NCBI GenBank assembly: GCA_005879245.1
Contig: VBLA01000378.1
Location: 1-6,225 of the forward strand
From: Deltaproteobacteria bacterium
Lineage (GTDB): Bacteria > Desulfobacterota > Binatia > DP-6
Length of the DNA: 6,225 nucleotides
Reading direction: 5' to 3'
Made by a program: the position numbers and the translations under genes. A model generated the notes under the pieces. The model did not search any database. It saw only the letters and a program-made list of their open reading frames with translations, and was not told the DNA's origin. Each line of letters opens with the position of its first letter. Positions within the stretch are counted from its first letter, which is position 1. Shown one piece after another: positions 1 to 6,133 of the stretch.

Positions 1-256
1 TGGCGCAGTGCCGCCAGTAGTTGCAGCTCTTCGGATCGCCCGCCTCGCCGCTCAGCTGGGAGTCGTCGGGGACCGAGGGGCGCGGCTCCTCTGCCGCGCG
101 TGCCACCGGAAGGAGTGGGATCATCGCCCCGCCGACGAGCGCCGTCCCCACTCGCGCGAGCACGTTCCGGCGCGACGTCCGTCGCGCGAGCTGCCGCGCG
201 GTGCCCTCGACCAGCCGATCGATCCACGAGCGTTCCCTGGTGCGTCCGTCGATCAC
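1..256 (-). CDS. mauA: TTQ amine dehydrogenase light chain (MauA-like), N-terminal part, runs off the left edge
   Basis: This is the small catalytic subunit of a periplasmic quinoprotein amine dehydrogenase. In this family two tryptophans of the light chain are crosslinked into the TTQ cofactor that oxidises a primary amine to aldehyde and ammonia. I translated it by hand: GTG at 256, 85 codons, open at position 1. The leader is long and carries a twin-arginine motif (SRRNVLARVG, residues 28-37), then a hydrophobic stretch and a likely cleavage site after PVARA (residue 54). Long Tat-like leaders are usual for MauA. The mature part reaches GDPKSCNYWRHCA (residues 73-85), which matches the family's CxYWRxC segment, whose cysteines form disulfides. 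The TTQ tryptophans lie further on, outside the window. The GTG overlaps the mauD stop (GTGA) and has GGGAG about 10 bases upstream (267-271). Identity is strong because motif, leader and gene order agree. Confidence 0.87.
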   Translation of the reverse strand, partial: MIDGRTRERSWIDRLVEGTARQLARRTSRRNVLARVGTALVGGAMIPLLPVARAAEEPRPSVPDDSQLSGEAGDPKSCNYWRHCA

Positions 257-873
257 GACTGGGCCACTCCCATGCCACGCTCGGCGCGGCGGAGAAAGTC
301 CTGGATCGATGCCACCCCGCGGTCCCTGGCCTCGAACAGGCTCTCCAGGTGCTCCCGGGTGTTGACGAGGCCCTTGGCCAGGATGACTCCCGCGGCGTCG
401 AGGAGGACGGCGTACGGCAGCTTCCCGACCTGGTAGGAGATTCCCAGCGTCGGCGAGAGGACATAACGAACCCGCTCCAGGTGATGCTGCTCGACGAACG
501 CCTCGTGCTCTTCCCGTGGGCCATCGCCGGCGAGGACGACGTCGAGCCAGGCAGCCTCGGCACGGACGATCGAGCGCAGCACGGGGAGGAGCGTCTTGCA
601 GACCGGGCAGGTCGGCGAGAGGAAGAAGAGGAGCGTGCTCCGCCCATCGGGACGGACTCCACCCACCTCGCGCGCCGCCCCCGCCAGGTCTTCCGCGCGG
701 ACGATCGGGCCCACCTCGCCGACGGCCGGTCCTCTCCCCACCATGAGCGCGCCCGCGGGCGCCACGCGCTCGTAGAGCACCCCGATCTGGCGCACGAGCG
801 CCACCACCACGCCGGCGAGCAGGACCACGGCCACCCACAGGATGACGTTCGATACGAGGAGCGCCTGCGTCAT
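253..873 (-). CDS. mauD: MauD-like membrane-anchored thioredoxin-fold protein
   Basis: Maturation protein for the amine dehydrogenase light chain. In known mau systems loss of MauD makes the disulfide-rich light chain unstable, so it is thought to form or isomerise disulfides in the periplasm. The 206-residue product has one N-terminal membrane helix (about residues 5-29, VSNVILWVAVVLLAGVVVAL) and then a thioredoxin-like domain. The redox motif is SPTCPVCK with C89 and C92, and the cis-proline region is KLPYAVL (P153). The length is normal for MauD. The ATG at 873 overlaps the mauE stop as ATGA, which fixes the start; a longer open frame upstream (to about 1101) lies inside mauE and is rejected. 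It ends with TGA at 253-255, overlapping the mauA GTG. Tight overlaps on both sides indicate one transcript with coupled translation. Confidence 0.92.
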   Translation of the reverse strand: MTQALLVSNVILWVAVVLLAGVVVALVRQIGVLYERVAPAGALMVGRGPAVGEVGPIVRAEDLAGAAREVGGVRPDGRSTLLFFLSPTCPVCKTLLPVLRSIVRAEAAWLDVVLAGDGPREEHEAFVEQHHLERVRYVLSPTLGISYQVGKLPYAVLLDAAGVILAKGLVNTREHLESLFEARDRGVASIQDFLRRAERGMGVAQS

Positions 874-1406
874 GCGACCCCCCGGAGCCGCGCTCGCGCG
901 GGAGCGAGCGCGAGCATGCGATCGAGCGAGGCGTAGAGCGCCGCGAGCGTCACCGTCGCACCCGCGACGGTGATCCCATCCACCCACGAGAACGGTCGTG
1001 GGCTCGCCGGAATGAGGCCGGCGAGTGCCGCCGCCGCCACCGTCGCGTTCCGCGCCACGAGCCAGCCGCTGATCGGCCGGCGAGCGGCCGGCCCGGCGCA
1101 CCCACAGTCGATGTGCCGCCGGCCGCGCGCGAGATTCACCCCCATCGCGCCACCATAGATGGAGAGGACCGCGGCCGCGGCGACGAGGCTCGACCTGCGA
1201 AGCGGCGGCGCGAGCAGCGTGGCCGCGAGGGTGAGCTCCAGCGCCACCACGGCGACCGCGCCGAACGGCACCAGCCGCGGCGGGAGGAGGTGGTACTCGG
1301 CCAGCGTCGCCCGGAACTGACCGAGGTCACGCAGCTTGTGTGCCGCAGCTGCAACGAAGAGCAACGAGAGCGCCGTCCTCAGGGCCGCGTCGATCACGGG
1401 ATCCAT
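870..1406 (-). CDS. mauE: MauE-like integral membrane maturation protein
   Basis: Inner-membrane protein of 178 residues that, with MauD, is needed for maturation of the amine dehydrogenase light chain. The MauE/DoxX-like family has four or five helices, and here hydrophobic segments lie near residues 7-23, 46-67, 73-92, 115-133 and 142-162. Family marks are HKLRD followed by an F...Y.LLP stretch (residues 23-42) and the cysteine pair in RRHIDCGC (C101, C103), which probably exchanges electrons with MauD. ATG at 1406 follows the mauB stop by 19 bases and has GGAG four bases upstream, close but usable. The stop (870-872) overlaps the mauD start as ATGA. Related cysteine-bearing membrane proteins serve other disulfide pathways, but the position between B and D genes makes MauE the best call. 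Confidence 0.9.
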   Translation of the reverse strand: MDPVIDAALRTALSLLFVAAAAHKLRDLGQFRATLAEYHLLPPRLVPFGAVAVVALELTLAATLLAPPLRRSSLVAAAAVLSIYGGAMGVNLARGRRHIDCGCAGPAARRPISGWLVARNATVAAAALAGLIPASPRPFSWVDGITVAGATVTLAALYASLDRMLALAPARARLRGVA

Positions 1407-1425
1407 CGCGCTCCGTATGGCATCG

Positions 1426-2679
1426 TCAGGGGGTGAAGAGGAGGCTCCCGGCGATCCCCGGCTCGGACACCTCCCGCACCACCGCGCCGGTCATGGCGTC
1501 GTGGATGGTGAGCGTGGGGGGCAGGGAGCCCGACACCACGAGGAAGGGGTGATCGTCCTGGGTCACGAGGATGCGCTCGGCGCCGGGGTTGGGCGCGGCC
1601 TTCGCGAGGAACCACCGCGCGACGCTGCTCATCCTCTCCCGACCCGTCTGCGCGAGCTGCTGCCCGACGAAGCTCGCCAGCGGGTTCAGCACGGGGATCC
1701 GCTGCAAGCGCCGGTGCGCGGCGAGATCGAAGACCCATACCTCGGTGCCGGCCTCCTTGTGGGTGTCCGGCCCGCCCTGGTGCATGAGCGCGTAGAGCCT
1801 CCCGGAAGCGGGATGGACCGCGAGGTGCTGTGCACCGCCGACCCGCCACGAGGCCCGCCGGTCCTCGTCGTCGACGAGGGCCCACGTCTCGGGAAAGCGG
1901 AGGGTGTCACCCGTCGCGTCGACGGGATGCAGCACGCCATCGAAAGACACGAACAGCCACTCGTTCCCGCGCCGCACGGCCTTCTCCGTGAGCGGATCCT
2001 TCTGCGGATCGAAGAACGGCGCGGTCCGCTCGACGTGGGCTTCGTGACCATCGTCGTCGAGCACGACGGAGAGCGCCTCACCGTTCCCGCACAGCATCAG
2101 GAAGCGGCGTGCGCCGGCGGCGTAGACGAGGCTGCAACCCGGCGTGTCGATCTCGGTGGTGAACCGCCGCGCCTTCACGTCGACGATCGAGAGCGACGTC
2201 GCCGGCGTGACGTTGAACACCGCCATGAACCGCCCATCGTCCGTGAGCGCATTCGCAGCGTTGCCGGGAAAATACTCCCCCCGTAGCGGCGGGATGGTGA
2301 TCTCGTCGAGAGGCTTCAGTGTGCGGGCATCGTAGATGGTGACGACGTCCGTCCGTTCCCCGCGGACGCCGCGGGCGTAGTAGGTTTCGGCCAGGTAGAT
2401 CTCGCGGTGATCGGGGGAGAAGAGCGGCGCGATGACGAACCCGACGCCGGCGGTGCCGGAGCTGATCGCGCCGAGCAACTGGCCGGTGTCGCCGTCGAAG
2501 AGAGCCGTGCGGTGCAGCAGGACGTCGCTCAGCCAGAACCAATGCGGCCCGGGCCGCTCCGGCAGCGTGACCACCCTGCCGACCGTCTCCCACTCCGCCC
2601 GGGCGATGCCGAGGCCGCCCCCCGCGAGGCAGATGAGGAGCGCCCCTAGCATTCCGGTGCGTGCCGCCCGTCTCTGCAT
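1426..2679 (-). CDS. mauB: TTQ amine dehydrogenase heavy chain (MauB-like)
   Basis: Large subunit of the periplasmic amine dehydrogenase. The family forms a seven-bladed beta-propeller that binds two light chains in an alpha2-beta2 enzyme and shapes the substrate channel. The 417-residue product has a signal peptide (MQRRAARTGMLGALLICLAG, cleavage near ARA/EW at residue 28) and family segments such as PHWFWLSDV (45-53), GEYFPGNAANALTDDGR (134-150), FNVTPATSLSIVDV (155-168), HKEAGTEVWVFDL and SEPGIAGSLLFTP at the end. Length matches known heavy chains. The ATG at 2679 places the signal peptide correctly, but no good Shine-Dalgarno precedes it. It overlaps the extended CHRD-PKD frame by 34 bases. 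Codons 174-192 are duplicated exactly just upstream of the gene (see repeats). Aralkylamine dehydrogenase heavy chains are the main alternative. Confidence 0.93.
   Translation of the reverse strand: MQRRAARTGMLGALLICLAGGGLGIARAEWETVGRVVTLPERPGPHWFWLSDVLLHRTALFDGDTGQLLGAISSGTAGVGFVIAPLFSPDHREIYLAETYYARGVRGERTDVVTIYDARTLKPLDEITIPPLRGEYFPGNAANALTDDGRFMAVFNVTPATSLSIVDVKARRFTTEIDTPGCSLVYAAGARRFLMLCGNGEALSVVLDDDGHEAHVERTAPFFDPQKDPLTEKAVRRGNEWLFVSFDGVLHPVDATGDTLRFPETWALVDDEDRRASWRVGGAQHLAVHPASGRLYALMHQGGPDTHKEAGTEVWVFDLAAHRRLQRIPVLNPLASFVGQQLAQTGRERMSSVARWFLAKAAPNPGAERILVTQDDHPFLVVSGSLPPTLTIHDAMTGAVVREVSEPGIAGSLLFTP
2104..2161 (-). repeat. 58-bp exact direct repeat, copy inside mauB
   Basis: Identical base for base to 2728-2785 and in the same orientation, with a 624-base offset; flanking bases differ at once on both sides. 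Here it encodes residues 174-192 of the heavy chain (TTEIDTPGCSLVYAAGARR), which fit the family, so this is the native copy. Confidence 0.95.
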
Positions 2680-4283
2680 CGTCGCGTCCGCGGAACCTCG
2701 GACCGCGGCCTATACCACGGGCGAACCGCGGCGTGCGCCGGCGGCGTAGACGAGGCTGCAACCCGGCGTGTCGATCTCGGTGGTGCGCCGAAATCCCAGC
2801 TCGCCGTGAGGGCACCGCCGCCCGATGAACGATTGCTGAAGACGACGGCAAGCGGCGCCGTCCCGCTCGCCGGGTCGGCGCGGAAATCGGCGCGGGGCGG
2901 ACCGCTGCTCGGGACCGTAGCCCCCCGGACGGTGACGTTCTCCCGCTTCGCGAGCGAGGACAGCCCGCGCGCATCGGTCACGACGAGGACGACGGTGAAC
3001 TGTCCGGCCGTGGTGTAGGTGTGGCTCGGGTCCGACTCCGTGCTCTCCGTACCGTCGCCGAACTCCCAGCGCGACGCGAGCGCATCGCCGTCCAGGTCCG
3101 ACGAGTGGTTGGTGAACGTCACGGTGAGTGGCGCCGTACCGCTGGCGGGATCGGCACGGAAATCGACCCGCGGCGCGCGGTTCGGCCCTCCCAGCACCAT
3201 GGTCGTGCTGGTGGTCGGCGGAGCCGCGGTCGTGGTGGTGGTCGAGGGTGGCGGGGTGATCGTCGTCGAGGTGGTGGGAGAGGGCGGCCTGGTGGTGCTC
3301 GTCACTCCTGGCGGGAGGGTCGTGGTCGTCGACGTGGTGGCGGGCGGCGCGAGCGTCGTCGTGCTGGTCGAAGGCGGCGGCGCGGTCGTGGTCGTGCTGT
3401 TCCCTGGTACCGTCGTAGTCGTCGTGGAACCGCCGCCGAGCGACTTCAGCTCGCGAACGACTCCTCCCGTGCTCGAGCACTCCCAGGGCTGCACGGTGTT
3501 CACCCGGATGACCGGCGTCGAATTCACGGTGAAGTCGAACACCCCGCGACCGCGGGCCTTCACCTGCAGGCGGCAGCTGGGATGGCTGCCGTCCGCGGGG
3601 CCTCGGTAGGTGATTTCCCTTCGGTCACCGTCGCGGCGGACGAGGGCCAGGGGGAAGGGCAGCGCGGGCCCGGCGTCGGGTCCCCGCACCAGCTCTCCCG
3701 CGCCGCCGACCTCGTTCAGCAGATCATCGAAGACCGAGGTCGACAGCCGGAAGTCGATCGGTCCATTCACCTGGAACCGTCCGGTGATGCTGATCTGCGC
3801 CGTCCCGTTCGAGCCGTCCGTGCCCACGCCCTTCACGGCACCCGTGAACGACTTCATCACCGCGTCCTGTCCCGGTCCCACCAGCTCCGACGCCACCACC
3901 TGGCCACGGATCTCACCGCCGGGAAACTCGTCGGTGTGCATGTTGAAGTAGGTGTTGCCGGCCAGGAGCAACGCCTTCTCGTCCCCGCTGAGCGGCCGCG
4001 AGGTTCCCCCGCAGGCCGTACCCTGGGAGTTGCATTCGAGCGGGAACGCGATCGGCCCGGCCACGCCCGGGCCGCCCAGGTGGAGGTGCGCGACCCGGAA
4101 GTCGGTATCGAACCGGGTCGATTTGATGCTGTAGCTGAGCGTATCGTCCGGGTTCAGCCCGGCGGAGGCTTTGGCCAGTGCCGCGGACGTGTTGGGAGGC
4201 GTCTCCTCGTCGCCGACGAGGGTCGCGACGAAGGTCTCCCCCGGCTCCGCCGCCACCTCGCGCGGCGCCACCATCGATGTCAC
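2646..4283 (-). CDS. Secreted CHRD and PKD domain protein, both ends doubtful
   Basis: Probable exported or surface protein of unknown role. In the frame given (545 residues): a CHRD domain at about 16-132 (FVATLVGDEETPP, HLHLGGPGVAGPIAF, GGEIRGQVV), a second unassigned region at about 140-284 with cysteines at 237 and 269, a Thr/Pro-rich linker at 285-362, one complete PKD domain at about 372-454 (WEFGDGTESTESDPSHTY) and the start of a second at 465-499. The second stops after TASWDFG exactly where a 58-bp copy of mauB begins. The last 46 residues are Arg/Pro-rich and resemble no domain, so they are probably not native. The GTG at 4283 is the first start codon available, yet a hydrophobic signal-like stretch (ITVALAAFVSVLG) lies upstream of it in frame. 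No Shine-Dalgarno is visible at 4283. CHRD domains occur in many bacterial secreted proteins without a settled function; PKD domains usually mediate extracellular adhesion or spacing. Confidence 0.75.
   Translation of the reverse strand: MTSMVAPREVAAEPGETFVATLVGDEETPPNTSAALAKASAGLNPDDTLSYSIKSTRFDTDFRVAHLHLGGPGVAGPIAFPLECNSQGTACGGTSRPLSGDEKALLLAGNTYFNMHTDEFPGGEIRGQVVASELVGPGQDAVMKSFTGAVKGVGTDGSNGTAQISITGRFQVNGPIDFRLSTSVFDDLLNEVGGAGELVRGPDAGPALPFPLALVRRDGDRREITYRGPADGSHPSCRLQVKARGRGVFDFTVNSTPVIRVNTVQPWECSSTGGVVRELKSLGGGSTTTTTVPGNSTTTTAPPPSTSTTTLAPPATTSTTTTLPPGVTSTTRPPSPTTSTTITPPPSTTTTTAAPPTTSTTMVLGGPNRAPRVDFRADPASGTAPLTVTFTNHSSDLDGDALASRWEFGDGTESTESDPSHTYTTAGQFTVVLVVTDARGLSSLAKRENVTVRGATVPSSGPPRADFRADPASGTAPLAVVFSNRSSGGGALTASWDFGAPPRSTRRVAASSTPPAHAAVRPWYRPRSEVPRTRRCRDGRHAPEC
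2688..2708 (-). promoter_or_regulatory. GC-rich inverted repeat in the mauB leader
   Basis: CCGCGG occurs twice, nine bases apart, within the 48 bases between the repeat copy and the mauB ATG, so a six-pair hairpin could form in the leader nine bases before the start. In DNA this rich in G+C it may be coincidence; no operator of a known regulator is recognised. Confidence 0.25.
2728..2785 (-). repeat. 58-bp exact direct repeat, copy between CHRD-PKD gene and mauB
   Basis: Second copy of the mauB internal segment. It begins in the codon right after WDFG of the truncated PKD domain. The offset from the native copy is a multiple of three, so it is in phase with mauB. It is out of frame with the CHRD-PKD protein, and in the mauB phase a TAG at 2710-2712 stops it six codons later. 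This copy is the intruder. Confidence 0.95.
3198..3428 (-). repeat. Low-complexity Thr/Pro linker coding repeat
   Basis: Irregular runs of Thr codons broken by Pro, Ser and Ala (STTTTT, PPPSTSTTT, PPTTST and so on) encode residues about 286-362 of the CHRD-PKD protein. The plus strand is therefore strongly GT-rich here. Such linkers are flexible and often exposed on the cell surface. Confidence 0.85.
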
Positions 4284-4338
4284 GCCAAGAACGGAGACGA
4301 AGGCGGCAAGAGCGACGGTGATGCCAGGGGGCGGGACG

Positions 4339-5010
4339 TCAGCTCTCGCGATCGCGCAGCGCCGGCACGAAGCGCCGGGCGATTCGCGGGATCAGGATCA
4401 TCGCGACGATCACGGCGAGGCCGATGACCCGATCGTCGTCGACCAGGCTCGCGGCCACGATGCTCGTCCCGAGCAGGAGCGAGAACCACACGAGATCTCC
4501 CGCGATCGCCGACGCCCATCCGGGAATGCGGGGGACCCGGAGCACCGTCGTGAGCATGCCCGCCGTGTAGATGTCGGCTCCGAAGCCGACCGTCGCGATG
4601 CGAAAGAGCGTCGGAGCGAGCCGGCCGCCCTGCGCCTCGTCCCCCTGCGGCGGGCGAACGCCCAGCATGGCGAGAGCCATCATTCGCCGCCCGAGCCAGT
4701 AGAGTGGCTTCACCCGCCGCCCGTGGCGACGGAGCACGATGAAGAGCGGATGGCACACGATCGCCGCCAGCGTGTCGGAGAGCGTATAGAGCCCGAGGGT
4801 GAAGAGGGGGCTCAGGGGGATGTGGCGCGCCAGGAGAACACCCGCCGGGATGCCGGGGCCGATCGGTGCCCAGAAGAGCGCAAACACGAGCATCGCGGGA
4901 CCGCCCGGAAAGTGCCGGGCCGCCTCCATGAGGCGGGCCGCGCCCGTCTCGCCGACGAACCGGGTCGGGTCGAGCGCGACCGAAGGATCGAACACATCGT
5001 AGGGGGTCAC
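4339..5010 (-). CDS. Polytopic membrane protein of unknown family
   Basis: I do not recognise this 223-residue protein with certainty. It has a soluble N-terminus of about 36 residues and hydrophobic segments near 38-61 (AMLVFALFWAPIGPGIPAGV), 69-93, 136-157 (weaker), 165-188 and 195-213, with an Arg-rich cytoplasmic-looking loop (RRHGRRVKPLYWLGRR) between the second and third. The Pro/Gly-rich helix at 49-57 is reminiscent of re-entrant loops in DedA-like or small multidrug exporter families, but there is no decisive motif. The start is GTG at 5010, the first possible in this frame; no Shine-Dalgarno is evident, and GTG at 4995 is an alternative. It lies 55 bases upstream of the CHRD-PKD start on the same strand and may share its transcript. 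It is divergent from the LigD-type gene across about 105 bases. Confidence 0.6.
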   Translation of the reverse strand: MTPYDVFDPSVALDPTRFVGETGAARLMEAARHFPGGPAMLVFALFWAPIGPGIPAGVLLARHIPLSPLFTLGLYTLSDTLAAIVCHPLFIVLRRHGRRVKPLYWLGRRMMALAMLGVRPPQGDEAQGGRLAPTLFRIATVGFGADIYTAGMLTTVLRVPRIPGWASAIAGDLVWFSLLLGTSIVAASLVDDDRVIGLAVIVAMILIPRIARRFVPALRDRES

Positions 5011-5115
5011 GGGGTGAGCACCAGCATCACCCGACCGCGGCCATGGATCAAGAACGCGCAGGCCGTGGGGATCGCGGGAGCGCCGGGCGAGGTGCTAGCT
5101 TCACCTCCGTCCGGA

Positions 5116-5847
5116 ATGCGACCCACGCGCCGTTCCTCCGATGTCGGCCTGACGGAATACCGCCGGAAGCGGCGCTTCGCGGTGACGTCCGAGCCGTCCG
5201 GCGACGAGAAGCGTCGGCGGAAGCGCTCGCGCACGCTCGCCTTCGTCGTCCAGAAGCACCGGGCCACCCGGCTCCACTACGACTTCCGGCTCGAATGGAA
5301 CGGCGTGCTGTGGTCCTGGGCGGTACCCAAGGGGCCCTCGCTCGATCCGTCGATCAAGCGTCTCGCCATGCAGACGGAGGATCACCCGCTCGAGTACGCG
5401 CGCTTCGAGGGGATCATCCCCGAGGGCGAGTACGGCGGCGGCACGGTGATGATCTGGGACACCGGGACGTGGACCCCGGACGGGGCCGACGTGGAAGCCG
5501 CCTTCGCGAAGGGGGAGCTCAAGTTCCAGCTCGCGGGCGCGAAGCTCCGGGGCTCGTGGGTGCTCGTCCGCACACGCTCGAGCGGGCCCACCGCGGGCCG
5601 TCCCGCCTGGCTGCTCATCAAGCACCGCGACGGCTTCGCTTCGGTCGAGGACATCGCGACGGCGCAGCCGCGCTCGGTCGTGTCCCGACGGACGCTAGCG
5701 GAGATCGCCTGGCACGAAGGGGGCAACGTCGAGAAGGCGGCGCGCGGCGATCCGCCGGCGGAGATCCGGCGCCTGCTCGCCAATCCGGAGCTCGTGGCAC
5801 GGCCCAAGCGGGGCAAGCCGGCGGTCTGGAAATCGCACCGGCCCTGA
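5116..5847 (+). CDS. Stand-alone LigD-type 3'-phosphoesterase
   Basis: DNA end-repair enzyme of the LigD N-terminal (3'-phosphoesterase) family, which trims 3'-phosphates and 3'-ribonucleotides during bacterial non-homologous end joining, with Mn as metal. The 243-residue product starts like LigD N-termini (LTEYRRKRRF) and carries the core QKHRATRLHYDFRLEWNGV with H48, H54, D56 and R58, then SWAVPKGPSLDP, EDHPLEYARFEG (H90, Y94) and IPEGEYGGGTV. These are the residues expected for catalysis and metal binding. The tail includes PRSVVSRRTLAEIA (185-198), which resembles the linker that joins phosphoesterase to ligase in multidomain LigD, but the protein ends here without ligase or polymerase domains. 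ATG 5116 is chosen for its distance to LTEYRRKR; an in-frame GTG at 5092 is possible. The frame stays open far upstream, but that part lies antisense to the membrane protein gene. Confidence 0.88.
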   Translation: MRPTRRSSDVGLTEYRRKRRFAVTSEPSGDEKRRRKRSRTLAFVVQKHRATRLHYDFRLEWNGVLWSWAVPKGPSLDPSIKRLAMQTEDHPLEYARFEGIIPEGEYGGGTVMIWDTGTWTPDGADVEAAFAKGELKFQLAGAKLRGSWVLVRTRSSGPTAGRPAWLLIKHRDGFASVEDIATAQPRSVVSRRTLAEIAWHEGGNVEKAARGDPPAEIRRLLANPELVARPKRGKPAVWKSHRP

Positions 5848-5860
5848 ACGCCACCGTGAC

Positions 5861-6095
5861 CCGCTGCTCTTCGCGCGCGATCGTGCCGGTCAGGCGCGCG
5901 ATCCCATTGCGCACCTCGACGTCGACGTTGGCGTCCCTTCAGGTCGTCGCGCTGGCCGAGCGCCTTCTCCACCTGCTGTTTCAGGTCACCATCTTGGCTT
6001 TGGTCGTGATCCACCCATCCGGCCGCCGCCGCGGCGCCCGGGAGCACGAGCACGGCCACCAGCAAACCAGAGCGACACCACGTGGTCACACGCAT
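5861..6095 (-). pseudogene. Exported BON-domain protein, frameshifted and truncated
   Basis: Remnant of a small periplasmic BON-domain protein; the family (OsmY-like) is thought to bind membranes or phospholipid. The start is very good: ATG at 6095 with AGGAGG seven bases upstream, then a signal peptide (CRSGLLVAVLVLPGAAAAAG) and the first BON helix LKQQVEKALGQRDDLK. After that the frame goes into Arg-rich nonsense. One base over, it resumes as ANVDVEVRNGIARLTGTIAREEQ, the typical BON strand region. Removing one G from the GGG at 5935-5937 restores DLKDANVDVEVRNG, the usual family wording, so a +1 insertion (mutation or sequencing error) is the likely break. After EEQR the similarity ends and the frame runs antisense into the phosphoesterase gene, so the second half of the domain is missing too. 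The end coordinate marks the last recognisable BON codon. Confidence 0.72.
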
Positions 6096-6102
6096 GAAGC
6101 GT

Positions 6103-6108
6103 CCTCCT
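6103..6108 (-). promoter_or_regulatory. Strong Shine-Dalgarno of the BON gene
   Basis: AGGAGG on the minus strand, seven bases before the ATG at 6095. It is the only perfect ribosome binding site seen in the window and decides the start of the broken BON gene. Confidence 0.75.
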
Positions 6109-6133
6109 CTCGCCGTGTACGATCCGCTCGCCC

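Noticed and set aside
874..1101. Upstream extension of mauD
   Set aside because: It lies entirely inside mauE in another frame, and the ATGA overlap at 870-873 gives a normal MauD N-terminus.
2850..3175. Two similar DNA stretches (near 2860-2910 and 3130-3180)
   Set aside because: These encode the shared FRADPASGTAPL start of two PKD domains, an ordinary domain duplication within the gene.
3198..3428. Possible tandem-repeat array or CRISPR-like structure
   Set aside because: The units are irregular Thr/Pro codon runs in a continuous reading frame, with no constant repeat and spacer lengths.
3021..4427. Plus-strand frame of 468 codons rich in Gly and Arg
   Set aside because: It is the complement of the CHRD-PKD gene; the repeats come from the Thr-rich linker read backwards.
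4171..5115. Long open plus-strand frame upstream of the phosphoesterase domain
   Set aside because: It is Arg/Glu/His-rich with no domain, antisense to the membrane protein gene, and a typical high-GC shadow. The phosphoesterase start fits family N-termini near 5116.
5382..5847. Minus-strand continuation of the BON frames under the phosphoesterase
   Set aside because: It has no BON similarity and is antisense to a gene with conserved catalytic residues.
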